Below the pieces are notes generated by a model, which searched no databases, was not told where the DNA came from, and worked only from the letters and a program-made list of their open reading frames with translations. This document shows positions 25,809-34,773 of a stretch of 64,000 bases of DNA, in pieces (the first letter of the stretch is position 1; every line of letters begins with the position of its first letter). Source of the DNA: Treponema sp. (GTDB taxonomy: Bacteria > Spirochaetota > Spirochaetia > Treponematales > Treponemataceae); NCBI GenBank assembly GCA_017470605.1, contig JAFUYH010000013.1:124001-188000 (forward strand). Reading direction: 5' to 3'. The position numbers and the translations under genes are program-made.

Positions 25809-28800
25809 ATGACAATAGCAATCGCAGTTCTTGTTTCTCTTATTATTTCTCTGGGAATTTCAATCTATTTCCATGGCATCGACAAAAACAACAATTCTCT
25901 TGAAAAAGTAAGGAAGTACGCAGACAAGAGGCAGGATGACCTTATGGGCCTCTTTAAGGAAATTCAGGGAAAATTTAACCTGATAATGAGCGATTTTAAT
26001 TCTCAGCAGACTCAGGCAAGCGCCGCAATCAAACTGCTTAAACAGCAGAATGAAGATTTCAAAGACAAAATAAAAACTTTTGACCAGAGCATTGCTTCCG
26101 TTCAGTCAATCAAATCTCAGATTGATAATTATGCAAAGGTTCTGGAAGAACTTAATGACATGACTGTTCAGGTAGAAGAAAATCTTGAAAGAATCCATAA
26201 AGAAAGCCGCCTTATTGATTCCCTTTCAACAAAACTTTCAAAGCAGCAGCAGTCTGTAGAACAGATTGATAAAAGGATTCCAGAAGTAATAAAGGATTTT
26301 TCAGAACAGAATGCCCAGCAGCTTAAGGCTGTGGGAACAAAACTTCTTGACCAGTATGAAAATTACGCAAGCCAACTCGCCTCAGAAATAAAAGATGCCC
26401 AGAAATCAGCTGATTCAGCCCTTATTTCCATCAAACAGACAATTCAGGCAGCCTATGACGAAGCATCAAAACAGGCAGAAGCCCTTGAAAACACTGCATT
26501 TGAACATCTTAGCGAACAGGCTCAATCCCGTTCAGATGCCTACATGAAGGAACTCCGCGAAAAAACAGACCTTCTTCAAAAAGAACTTAACCGCCACCTT
26601 ACAGCCGCCTCTGATGAAATTACAGAACGCTTCAATAATCTTGAAGCAGACATGAAAGACAGAACTAACGCCATTCAGTCTACATTCAGTGCAAAAGCAG
26701 AAGAAACTGAAAAAAACTACAGAAGTACGGAATCAAAAATTGTTGCAGATACAAAGGCCTCAATGGAAAAAATGCAGGCCGATTTTTCAGAAAAGATTTC
26801 TGCCGCAACATCAGCTTTTACAGAAAAACTTTCTGCCCTGCAGGCAAAATACACACAACAGCTTGAAAGCGTCAGCGGAAAGAATGATTCCCTTATTTCA
26901 AAAATCTCGACACGCTTTGAAGAAGACAATAACAAACTGGAAGAAAAATACAGTGCCCAGATTGCCGCAGTCCTCAGCAAAAACGACAACAACTACGATT
27001 CCCTTACTCAGAAATTTGAAAGTGATTTACAGAAATTCAAGGAAAATTACACAAAGGCTTTTGAATCAGCCACAGCAACAAATAATCAGAAAATCAATGA
27101 ATTCAACCAGCAGTTTGTGGATGAACATAAAAAGCTCATGGACGATTTTACTTCTACAATCAACAGTTTCACAGAAGAAAGCGAGCGCCGCCTTGCAGAA
27201 TTTACTTCTGAAAACAACCTTCGCCTTGAACAGCTTTTTGCAGACAGCAGTTCACGAATTGATGAATACGACAGGGAAGCCCAGCAGAGGATTGAAAGCC
27301 TTACAGACCGAACAAAAGCACAGATTGACAGCGTAGAAAACGACACAAACTTAAAGTTCTCTGCCCTGGAATCTCAGGCAGACAATAAAATACAGGCTCT
27401 AGCCCAGGAAACCGCCGGAAAGATTGACACAATTGAATCAGACATCACTTCCAGAGTAATGAATCTTGCCCAGGATACAACTACAAAAGTTGATGACATT
27501 ACTTCAAAATACGGCAGCAAGATTGAAGAAATTGAACGCCTTAGTGCAGACTACAGCAATAAAATTGATGCCCTTCGCAACGAGCTTGAAACAACTACAA
27601 GCCAGTATACAGAACGCTCTCAGAAACTTCATGAAGAAATTGAAAACATGCAGACAAACCTTGCAGACACTCTCAAAAAAGTTTCTGCAGATGCGGCCCT
27701 TTCTGTACAGGAAGCAGAAAATCAGGTTCACAATATACAGCAGCAGTGTGAAGCCGCAACAGAAAAAGCAGAAAGGCTTCAGCCAGAACTTGAAGAAAAG
27801 ATTTCGCAGATTACAAACACTCTGGATTCTGTTCAGTTTGATACCCAGAAAAAGATTGAAATTTTCCAGAATGAAACAAACCGTCAGCTTGATGAACTTT
27901 CAAAAACAGTTTCAGATGCAATCAGGAAGGCAATTTCTGAAAGCGAAGGCAAGCACATCAATATTCTGGAAGATGTTGATTCACAGCTCAGTACATACAA
28001 AAGGGATATTGAATATAAACTTTCTCAGATTCAGCTTTCACAGTCAGACATTGACAATCTGGAAAAAAGCCTGCGCGGAGCAATGCAGGAAGTTCAGAAC
28101 CGGGTTCTTGGAGATTTTGATTCTTTCACTTCAAGCCAGAAACAGAAGCATGAAGAATTCAGCAGAACCATTAAAGAAGATTCAAATCAGCTTGAATCCA
28201 AAATTAATGAAATCAACGGTTCCCTTGATGACCTTAAGGCAACTGCAACAGGCAGCATGAGCAACAAACTTAAGGAATTTGAAACTCTGTTCAACCAGAC
28301 TCTTTCAACAAATACAAATCAGATTGATTCTGAACTTGCAGACTGGAAGCATGAACTTGATTCAAAACTTTCTACCCTTACAAACAACTACGAAGACGCC
28401 CGCCGCAATGTAGAAGCAAAGTATACAGAAGAACTGAAAGCAAATGTAGAACAGCTTCAGACAAAGGCAAATGACCACCAGACTAAGATAAATGCTTCCA
28501 TTGAACAGACAAAATCTGAAATGCAGGAGAGCATTCGCGAAGTTCAGGAAATAATCAACGGATTTAAGAACGAAACAAACACATCTATCATTACAATCTC
28601 TCAGAATTCTGAAAACGAACTGAAGAAAGAAATTGAACGCAGCATGAACCTTGTTCAGACAAATCTTTCAAAAGTTCAGAATGAACTTCTTGAAGACCTG
28701 AAAAACTTTGAAGAAACAATTCATTCCCGCCAGGAAAGCGGAACTTCTTCTATAGAAGCGGCTCTTGCAGAATTCAATACCTGGAAACAGCAGATTAAAG

Positions 28801-30143
28801 ACCAGCTTGATGATTCAAAAACTCTCTTCCAGGGAACTCTTGATACATTCCAGAATTCTTCACAGGCAAAAATTGATGAAATTGGTCAGCGCCTTGTTCA
28901 TAACATGAATGATTATGAAGAAAATGTAATGAAGCAGCAGGGACAGCTGAACGAAAAGATTTCTGAACTTGATAACAGGACTGAAAAATCAATCCAGTCT
29001 TATGAAAGCCGTTCAGAGCAGATTCTTAGCCAGCTGGAAACAATGTACGAAGAAATGCTTTCTGCAACAGAACAGAAAGTCCGCGAGCAAAATGCAGATG
29101 CAAGTGCAAAGGTTGAAGCTCTGAGAAAAGAAATTCAGGAAGCCGATGACAACAATAAGGCAAACCAGTCTAAGATGGTTCTGAAAATGCAGGATGATGC
29201 AAACATGCTGCAGACTCACATAACAGAAATTGCAAAAGAACTGCAGGACGTTAAAACAAACATCCAGATTTATGATAAGGCAGACAAGATGAAGAGGCAG
29301 CTGGAAGACCACATCCAGAATCTTAACAGTGCCTTTAACAAGATTGACTCCTATTCTCAGAATGCAGCTAAGTTCAATGCCCAGTACAATGACCTTCTGC
29401 GCATAAATGAAGAAATAACAACTCAGCTTGGCAAATTTGAAAGTCAGAAAGCAAAGGTTATGGATCTTGAAAGTCAGTTCAAGAAGATGATTGACCTTTC
29501 AAATACAATTGATGAAAGAATTTCTTCTCTGAATACTACAAAAGATGACCTTCAGACTATGGAAGTAACAGTCCGCAACTACAATGATAAACTGCAGTAT
29601 GTTACAGAGCAGTATGAACGCCTTGATAAAAAAGATGAAGTCATCAACAGAATCAAGAATGATGTTGATACCCAGTTTGAAAAACTCAAGGATCTTGAAA
29701 ACAGGCTCATAAACTGTGACAGACAGGCAATTTCACTTCCAAAAGAAATAAAAGACGTTCAGATGAATGTAGACAAGATTCTTCAGAACGGTCCTAAGAT
29801 TACAGAAGCAATAGGAAGACTTGAAAATCTTGACTCCCTTATTGCAGATACAGAAAAGAAAATTGACACATTAAAATCTCTGGACAGCGGATTCAAAAAG
29901 ACAGAAATGAACCTGCAGGGACTTTCCCGCGATGTAGACAACAAGTTCCGGGTTCTGCATGACATGACAAAACAGGACTTGAAGACCCAGAGCGTTCCTC
30001 AGGGCCATACAAACCCACGTGAAAAAGAAGCAGTCCGCCAGCTCAAGCAGCAGGGCTGGTCTATTCCAGAAATTGCATCCCGCTTGGGAATGACTGAAAA
30101 TGAAGTAGATTTAATCCTGCAGATTCCTGATTTTAATGATTAG
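25809..30143 (+). CDS. Very long coiled-coil membrane-anchored protein (SpiroCoCo type)
   Basis: 1,444 residues from the ATG at 25809, preceded by GGTGGGG; a GTG at 25797 overlaps this Shine-Dalgarno and is rejected. A single N-terminal membrane segment (MTIAIAVLVSLIISLGISIY) is followed by about 1,350 residues of almost unbroken heptad-type helix rich in E, K, Q, S, N and T and nearly free of Pro and Gly. The last ~45 residues change to a helix-turn-helix-like unit, REKEAVRQLKQQGWSIPEIA then SRLGMTENEVDLIL. Such giant coiled coils are typical of spirochaetes and are thought to act in cell shape or as cytoskeletal elements; none of that is shown here. AGATA-type short repeats lie just upstream. 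Confidence 0.85.
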   Translation: MTIAIAVLVSLIISLGISIYFHGIDKNNNSLEKVRKYADKRQDDLMGLFKEIQGKFNLIMSDFNSQQTQASAAIKLLKQQNEDFKDKIKTFDQSIASVQSIKSQIDNYAKVLEELNDMTVQVEENLERIHKESRLIDSLSTKLSKQQQSVEQIDKRIPEVIKDFSEQNAQQLKAVGTKLLDQYENYASQLASEIKDAQKSADSALISIKQTIQAAYDEASKQAEALENTAFEHLSEQAQSRSDAYMKELREKTDLLQKELNRHLTAASDEITERFNNLEADMKDRTNAIQSTFSAKAEETEKNYRSTESKIVADTKASMEKMQADFSEKISAATSAFTEKLSALQAKYTQQLESVSGKNDSLISKISTRFEEDNNKLEEKYSAQIAAVLSKNDNNYDSLTQKFESDLQKFKENYTKAFESATATNNQKINEFNQQFVDEHKKLMDDFTSTINSFTEESERRLAEFTSENNLRLEQLFADSSSRIDEYDREAQQRIESLTDRTKAQIDSVENDTNLKFSALESQADNKIQALAQETAGKIDTIESDITSRVMNLAQDTTTKVDDITSKYGSKIEEIERLSADYSNKIDALRNELETTTSQYTERSQKLHEEIENMQTNLADTLKKVSADAALSVQEAENQVHNIQQQCEAATEKAERLQPELEEKISQITNTLDSVQFDTQKKIEIFQNETNRQLDELSKTVSDAIRKAISESEGKHINILEDVDSQLSTYKRDIEYKLSQIQLSQSDIDNLEKSLRGAMQEVQNRVLGDFDSFTSSQKQKHEEFSRTIKEDSNQLESKINEINGSLDDLKATATGSMSNKLKEFETLFNQTLSTNTNQIDSELADWKHELDSKLSTLTNNYEDARRNVEAKYTEELKANVEQLQTKANDHQTKINASIEQTKSEMQESIREVQEIINGFKNETNTSIITISQNSENELKKEIERSMNLVQTNLSKVQNELLEDLKNFEETIHSRQESGTSSIEAALAEFNTWKQQIKDQLDDSKTLFQGTLDTFQNSSQAKIDEIGQRLVHNMNDYEENVMKQQGQLNEKISELDNRTEKSIQSYESRSEQILSQLETMYEEMLSATEQKVREQNADASAKVEALRKEIQEADDNNKANQSKMVLKMQDDANMLQTHITEIAKELQDVKTNIQIYDKADKMKRQLEDHIQNLNSAFNKIDSYSQNAAKFNAQYNDLLRINEEITTQLGKFESQKAKVMDLESQFKKMIDLSNTIDERISSLNTTKDDLQTMEVTVRNYNDKLQYVTEQYERLDKKDEVINRIKNDVDTQFEKLKDLENRLINCDRQAISLPKEIKDVQMNVDKILQNGPKITEAIGRLENLDSLIADTEKKIDTLKSLDSGFKKTEMNLQGLSRDVDNKFRVLHDMTKQDLKTQSVPQGHTNPREKEAVRQLKQQGWSIPEIASRLGMTENEVDLILQIPDFND

Positions 30144-30146
30144 AAG

Positions 30147-30620
30147 TCAGCGGGAAAGGAGGCAGACACACTCTGCCTCTACCGCTTCGCCAGTTCCAAC
30201 AGGAGGGAGTTTCTCTCCTGTTTTTGCTTTAACAAAGACCTGCTCACTTTTTATGCCAAGAATGGCCGCAACAGAATCTATTACTTCCTGTCTTTTTGGA
30301 AGAAACTTTGGTTTTTCAAGTTTGATTACACAGTCAATGTTTTCTATCTGCCAGCCGGCCGCCCTCACGTCTTTCATAACCGTACGCAAAAGTTCTGCAG
30401 AATCGGCATCCTTCCACTTCATGTCTTCAGGAGGAAAATAGGAGCCTATGTCTCCAAGCCCCGCTGCCCCCAAAAGAGCATCGGTAACGGCATGAAGAAG
30501 CACATCCCCATCTGAATGTCCGTCCTCCCCTTTTTCAAAATCAAAAAGAACGCCGCCTAAAATCAGTTTTCTGCCAGCAACCAAACGATGCAAATCATAA
30601 CCAAGTCCAACTTTTATCAT
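30147..30620 (-). CDS. ispF: 2-C-methyl-D-erythritol 2,4-cyclodiphosphate synthase
   Basis: 157 residues, normal length. Trimeric Zn enzyme of the MEP isoprenoid pathway. GLGYDLHRL carries the metal-binding Asp and His, ILGGV and DGHSDGDVLLHAVTDALLGAAGLGDIGSYFPP are signature blocks, and the end VKAKTGEKLPPVGTGEAVEA is typical. Its ATG overlaps the ispD stop (ATGA at 30617-30620). Convergent with the coiled-coil gene, 3 nt apart. Confidence 0.97.
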   Translation of the reverse strand: MIKVGLGYDLHRLVAGRKLILGGVLFDFEKGEDGHSDGDVLLHAVTDALLGAAGLGDIGSYFPPEDMKWKDADSAELLRTVMKDVRAAGWQIENIDCVIKLEKPKFLPKRQEVIDSVAAILGIKSEQVFVKAKTGEKLPPVGTGEAVEAECVCLLSR

Positions 30621-31366
30621 AATTTCTCCAGATCTGAAGGGTAAGTAATTTTTATATTGGCCGCTTCACCTTTTATGACTTTTACAGGCCCGCAGAATTC
30701 CCCCCAGATTTCCGTATCGTCCGTAAATTCCCTGCCTTCGCCATTCCGGTTCAACAGCTCCGCCTTTTGATGTGCTTCAAATAATTTTGGAAAATCAAAG
30801 CCCTGAGGAGTCTGCACTGCGGCAAGAGAAGAGCGTAGAAGATGACGGACAACAAAGCCGTTTTCATCAACTTCTTTCTGGGTGTCTGTTGGGGTAAGGC
30901 CGGGAACTGCGGCACCATAAATTTCACTGGCTTTTGCAAGTTCAGACACAAGAGAGCAAGTGAGGAAGGGGCGGGCACCGTCGTGAATCAGGACATATTT
31001 AACGTCGGGGCAGTTCTCTTTTACGGCCCTCAGGCCCGCAAAAACAGAAGCCTGCCTTGAAGAGCCGCCTTCTGCAATAACAAGAGGCACTTCGCCAAGT
31101 TTCTTTTCAAAAGAAGGGTCTGCGTAAAGGGCATTTCTTGCGGCCTCTCTTCCGCCGGACGCCCCTCCTGCAGGACAGGTAACTACCAGAAGCGCAAGTT
31201 CCATGCCGCAATAGTCAGCCGTTAAAAAAACAGAGGCACAGGTTGAAAGAACTGTGCCGTCTTTATAGGGAAGATATTCTTTTTTTATACCGCCGCCAAT
31301 TCTTGTAGAAGAACCGGCAGCAGTAATAATTACAGCAAGTTTAGAATGAATCGTCTTCTTCGTCAA
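30617..31366 (-). CDS. ispD: 2-C-methyl-D-erythritol 4-phosphate cytidylyltransferase
   Basis: About 249 residues from a TTG at 31366 (purine-rich AGAAGAAG upstream). The frame is open further to an ATG at 31447, but those codons lie wholly inside carD and encode no family sequence. The IspD core begins AVIITAAGSSTRIGGGIKKEYLP (CTP-binding loop), then ILIHDGARPF-type sequence reading YVLIHDGARPFLT, and AVPGLTPTDTQKEV. It transfers CMP from CTP to methylerythritol phosphate, the step before IspE. It overlaps the acidic tail of carD, so carD-ispD-ispF are one operon. The start is the least certain point. Confidence 0.9.
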   Translation of the reverse strand: MTKKTIHSKLAVIITAAGSSTRIGGGIKKEYLPYKDGTVLSTCASVFLTADYCGMELALLVVTCPAGGASGGREAARNALYADPSFEKKLGEVPLVIAEGGSSRQASVFAGLRAVKENCPDVKYVLIHDGARPFLTCSLVSELAKASEIYGAAVPGLTPTDTQKEVDENGFVVRHLLRSSLAAVQTPQGFDFPKLFEAHQKAELLNRNGEGREFTDDTEIWGEFCGPVKVIKGEAANIKITYPSDLEKL

Positions 31367-32000
31367 AATCTTCTTCTGCTCCCATTTCGTCTGCAGAATC
31401 AGCCTCATCAGAATCTTCATCATTATCAGACTTTGCAGAAAGGTCATCCATCAAATCATCGTCATCATCATCATCAAGACGAAGAATATGCTTAACTTTA
31501 GGAGTGGCTCCAGGTGGCTCAAGTTTCATATGAATGGTTTCTGCAATTTCTTTAGCTGACTTACCAAGTGCAAAAGAAACTTCATCTTCCAGAAGTTTTT
31601 TTGCAGAATCATAGAGTTTGCGTTCAAGAATAGGAAGTTCCTTTACCTTACTGCGGTTATACAGGCATCTAACAATTGTAGCAATATCCTTGATTGTTCC
31701 TTTTTTAAGCAAATCAAGATTCATCTGATAGCGGAGTTTCCAGTCAGAAGTGATAGGCTCAAAGTCATCAGAAAGCAGATTAAGAGCAGCCTCAGCTTCT
31801 TCTGCAGAAACAATATGACGAATTCCCAATTCCTCTGCTTTTTCAACAGGAACCATCACAATCATGTCTGATGCTTCAATATAGATTTTGTAATATGGAA
31901 TCATGGAATCTTTGAATTTTTTCTCAAAGATTTCTTTTACAATTCCAACACCCTGACTAGGATAAACGACCTTCTGGTCAATTTTGAAGTTTGTTTCCAT
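31341..32000 (-). CDS. CarD/CdnL-family RNA polymerase-binding regulator
   Basis: About 219 residues. The N-terminal Tudor-like RNAP-interaction domain reads FKIDQKVVYPSQGVGIVKEI, followed by MIVMVPVEKAEELGIRHIV. The helical DNA-binding domain covers ~75-165 (WKLRYQMNLDLLKKGTIKDI, then LPILERKLYDSAKKLLEDE). The tail is very acidic, with runs of Asp and Glu (DDDDDDDL, EEDFDEEDD). Family role: stabilises open promoter complexes. The start at 32000 is preferred, since an upstream in-frame ATG at 32012 overlaps the promoter -10. The acidic tail overlaps the start of ispD. Confidence 0.93.
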   Translation of the reverse strand: METNFKIDQKVVYPSQGVGIVKEIFEKKFKDSMIPYYKIYIEASDMIVMVPVEKAEELGIRHIVSAEEAEAALNLLSDDFEPITSDWKLRYQMNLDLLKKGTIKDIATIVRCLYNRSKVKELPILERKLYDSAKKLLEDEVSFALGKSAKEIAETIHMKLEPPGATPKVKHILRLDDDDDDDLMDDLSAKSDNDEDSDEADSADEMGAEEDFDEEDDSF

Positions 32001-32010
32001 AAGTTTTTCC

Positions 32011-32039
32011 ATTATACACTAAAATTAATAAAAGTTCAA
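32011..32039 (-). promoter_or_regulatory. Promoter of carD-ispD-ispF
   Basis: Minus strand: TTGAAC (32039-32034), exactly 17 nt, TATAAT (32016-32011). The -10 ends 10 nt before the ATG at 32000, so the leader would be about 4 nt. Confidence 0.75.
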
Positions 32040-32072
32040 TTTTAGAATGTAAATGGCTCAAAGCGTGTATTT

Positions 32073-32684
32073 TTAGAAGAACCATCGCAGATTCAAAGAA
32101 GAACAGAGAAAGCCATAGCCTATACATTCCCAGAATCCACCAAAACTTCCTATTGTTTTCAAGTCAAAATTTTTATTAAAATCAGTAACAAAATAAACAA
32201 AAGGAAGATAAGAAGTCATTCCTACTTCAAAACCCGGTCTGGTCTTTACGGCTCCTCTAAAATAAAAAGCAAGGGCTTCCATATTTTCTACAGTGCCGTT
32301 TTCAAAAAAGCCAAAAGCTGAGCCATAGGCAAGTCCGATTGTATCGTTCCAGCCTGTATCAAAGGCTTCAAAATTATACCCCAAATGAATCTTAGGAGTT
32401 ACGGCAACCATGTTCAGGTCATATAAGTCGCTGCCAAAATCTTCAAAAAAGAAAGGAGAGCCGGTTCCAGAAGCAATGGCACAGGAAGCACCAAATTCCA
32501 GATGCCCTGCCCCAAGCAAAATGCCAAGTTCCGGGCCAAAAATTGAAAAACTGAGTTCAGGTGCAAGCTGGACAGATTTTTCATTTGAAGCAGAAATTGT
32601 TTCAGAATCATATTCTTCATTCTGAGCAAAAACAAAACCAACTGACAGTAAAAGCAATAAAATAAGTGATAAAATCTTTTTCAT
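32073..32684 (-). CDS. Secreted beta-barrel-like protein
   Basis: 203 residues. A strong signal peptide (MKKILSLILLLLLSVGFVFA, cut before QNEEYDSE) is followed by alternating short strands with many G, F and Y (ELGILLGAGHLEFGASCAIA, HLGYNFEAFDTGW) and a C-terminal NLRWFF, the terminal Phe expected for an outer-membrane barrel. Similar in style to the protein at 16397 but not clearly a paralogue. Function unknown. Its promoter -10 ends 6 nt before the ATG. Confidence 0.75.
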   Translation of the reverse strand: MKKILSLILLLLLSVGFVFAQNEEYDSETISASNEKSVQLAPELSFSIFGPELGILLGAGHLEFGASCAIASGTGSPFFFEDFGSDLYDLNMVAVTPKIHLGYNFEAFDTGWNDTIGLAYGSAFGFFENGTVENMEALAFYFRGAVKTRPGFEVGMTSYLPFVYFVTDFNKNFDLKTIGSFGGFWECIGYGFLCSSLNLRWFF

Positions 32685-32690
32685 ACTGTA

Positions 32691-32719
32691 AATATAACAT
32701 CTATGTTAGAATTTAGCAA
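32691..32719 (-). promoter_or_regulatory. Promoter of the 32.1-kb barrel gene, near-leaderless
   Basis: Minus strand: TTGCTA (32719-32714), 17-nt spacer, TATATT (32696-32691), then 6 nt to the ATG. Confidence 0.65.
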
Positions 32720-32764
32720 TAAAATCGAGTGTAAGATGCAGGTTCTTGCAAACAGTGACATTCC

Positions 32765-32793
32765 TTGCTAAAGATTGCATTTTCTTGTATATT
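32765..32793 (+). promoter_or_regulatory. Promoter of the DEAD-box helicase gene
   Basis: TTGCTA (32765-32770), 17-nt spacer, TATATT (32788-32793). The ATG is 12 nt after the -10, leaving a leader of about 5-6 nt without an RBS. Confidence 0.65.
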
Positions 32794-32805
32794 GTATGAA
32801 TTATT

Positions 32806-34773
32806 ATGGAAGATTTATACACAGAAAACGAAGCTCCAGATAGCGTAACTTTTGAAGATTTAGGACTTGATGAATACACTCTTAAAGCCGTAGAAAAAAA
32901 AGGCTTTGTTACCCCTTCTCCAATTCAGGTACTGGCAATTCCCCGCCTGCTTACAGGAGACACTAACCTTATTGCCCGCGCCAGAACAGGAACCGGCAAG
33001 ACTGCGGCCTTCGGACTGCCAATCATTCAGAATGTACGCGGAAAATCAGACCATGTAGAAGCCCTGATTCTTGAGCCTACCCGCGAACTTGCCATGCAGA
33101 CCTGCACGGAAATGCAGTCTTTTTCTACATCGGAATATCCACGCACAACCGTACTTTACGGCGGTGCTTCCTATGCAGCCCAGATTAAAGACCTTAAGCG
33201 GGGCTGCGAAGTTGTAGTAGGAACTCCCGGCCGAATTAAAGACCACATCGAACGAAAAACCCTGGACCTGAGCAAAATCAAATATTTCATTCTTGATGAA
33301 GGCGACGAAATGCTGGACATGGGCTTTATTGACGATATCGAAGAAATTTTCCGTCATGCGAACCCGGACTGCCGCATCCTCCTTTTCAGCGCAACCATGC
33401 CGGCGCCAATCCTAAAGATTGCCGGCGACTTTATGGGCGAATATGATATTATAGAAGAAGAAAATGTAATTGACGAAGCCCTGCTAATCGACCAGAAATA
33501 CTGGGTTGTAAAGGAAAGCGAAAAGATTGAAGCTCTTGTGCGCCTCATAGACATTTCGCCGGACTTTTACGGTCTTGTATTTACAATGACTAAATCTGAT
33601 GCAGACCGCGTTACCCGCGAACTTGACCTTCGCGGTTATGAAGCCGCTGCCCTTCACGGCGACATCATGCAGAACCAGCGAGAAAAGGTTCTTGAACGCT
33701 TCCGTATGAAAAAGACCCGCATTCTTGTTGCTACAGACGTTGCGGCCCGCGGTATTGACATTAAGGGTGTTTCCCACGTTGTAAACTACTCCCTTCCTTT
33801 TGACACTGCAACTTATGTTCACCGCATTGGCCGTACTGGCCGCGCCGGAACGGAAGGTATTGCCGTTACCTTTGTACGCCCGGAAGAACGCCGCAAGCTG
33901 GGCTTCCTTTCAAAGAATATCAGAAAGGCAACTAAGAGTGATTTTGAAGAAGGAAAGATTCCTGAAGTAAAGGAAGTTCTTGCCGTAAAGAATGAACGTG
34001 TAATTAAGGAATTAAAGGAAAAACTGTTTAAGCCAGAGCTTAAACCTGAAAGTACGGTGGTTGAGCCTGTCGAAACCACCGCAGAACTCGATAATACATC
34101 CGAAACCCCAGAGGTTTCGATACAGCCTTCGGCTTACTCAACCACCGTACGTACCGAACTCCTCACTCAGACCTTTACAGACCTGGCAGCAGCCCTCTGC
34201 GAAAATCAGGAGCCACAGCAGGTTCTGGCCGGTCTTCTTTCAATCGTTTACGGCGACCAGCTTTCAAGCAAGCATTACGGAAAAATCAATACAAAATCCA
34301 GTGCCCCGCGCGGCGACCAGATGCGTATTTTTGTTTCTCTTGGAAAAAAAGACGGCTATCATGCCCGGGAAATTGCAGACTACTTCAGCGAACTGCTCCA
34401 CATCCCAGGCCGCATGGTAGACGACATTGACGTTGCCCAGCAGTTTTCACTCCTCAGTCTGCCAGTTGCTTCTGCAAGAAAGGCTATAGAAATGTCCAGG
34501 TCAAACAGAAGCCTGCCTCACATGCACATAGATGAAAAAGAAGGAGGCCGCGGTTCAAGAAGAGCTGGTCACGCCCCCCGCGAAAACAGGAATTTTGAAG
34601 ACAAGGCATTCCGCGAAGAAAGGCAGAGCCGCCCGCCACGCAGAGACAAACGCTCTGGTGCAGAAAAATTCATAAAAGAAGGAAGAGGAAAAGGCTCCCG
34701 TCCAAACGTTCACAAGCAGACAGAACGTTCTTCTTCCCGCAAAAACGGCGGCAAAAAAGCAGAACGCTTCTAA
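32806..34773 (+). CDS. DEAD-box RNA helicase with DbpA-type RNA-binding domain
   Basis: 655 residues. The two RecA-like domains span ~15-375: the Q motif (VTPSPIQ), ARTGTGKTAAF, EPTRELA, TPGRI, motif II reading DEGDEMLDMGF (DEGD instead of DEAD), FSATMP, ARGIDIKGVSHVVNY and HRIGRTGRAG. After a linker (~410-455) comes a DbpA/CsdA-like RNA-binding fold (DQMRIFVSLGKKDGYHAREI, then IPGRMVDDIDVAQQFSLLSL) and a basic Arg/Lys/Gly tail. Likely role: ribosome assembly or RNA remodelling. The linker includes an inserted palindromic repeat in frame (34052-34150). The stop overlaps the convergent downstream gene by 4 nt. Confidence 0.93.
   Translation: MEDLYTENEAPDSVTFEDLGLDEYTLKAVEKKGFVTPSPIQVLAIPRLLTGDTNLIARARTGTGKTAAFGLPIIQNVRGKSDHVEALILEPTRELAMQTCTEMQSFSTSEYPRTTVLYGGASYAAQIKDLKRGCEVVVGTPGRIKDHIERKTLDLSKIKYFILDEGDEMLDMGFIDDIEEIFRHANPDCRILLFSATMPAPILKIAGDFMGEYDIIEEENVIDEALLIDQKYWVVKESEKIEALVRLIDISPDFYGLVFTMTKSDADRVTRELDLRGYEAAALHGDIMQNQREKVLERFRMKKTRILVATDVAARGIDIKGVSHVVNYSLPFDTATYVHRIGRTGRAGTEGIAVTFVRPEERRKLGFLSKNIRKATKSDFEEGKIPEVKEVLAVKNERVIKELKEKLFKPELKPESTVVEPVETTAELDNTSETPEVSIQPSAYSTTVRTELLTQTFTDLAAALCENQEPQQVLAGLLSIVYGDQLSSKHYGKINTKSSAPRGDQMRIFVSLGKKDGYHAREIADYFSELLHIPGRMVDDIDVAQQFSLLSLPVASARKAIEMSRSNRSLPHMHIDEKEGGRGSRRAGHAPRENRNFEDKAFREERQSRPPRRDKRSGAEKFIKEGRGKGSRPNVHKQTERSSSRKNGGKKAERF
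34052..34150. repeat. Palindromic repeat inside the helicase gene
   Basis: Outer arms GTACGGTGGTTGAG (34052-34065) / CTCAACCACCGTAC (34137-34150), 14 perfect pairs. Nested arms are CTGT-CGAAACC (about 34067-34078) and GGTTTCG-ATACAG (34113-34125). It is translated as STVVEPVETTAEL...SAYSTTV in the linker before the RNA-binding domain. The GTTGAGCCTGTCGAAAC core belongs to a dispersed repeat type seen in many bacterial genomes. Confidence 0.85.

Noticed and set aside
26689-28260. Two long frames (215 and 264 codons) inside the coiled-coil gene
   Set aside because: Same-strand shadow frames rich in K, Q and T, caused by the repetitive codons of the coiled coil.
31367-31447. ispD starting at ATG 31447
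   Set aside because: The added 27 residues overlap the carD acidic tail and match no IspD sequence; the family core begins at AVIITAAGSS.
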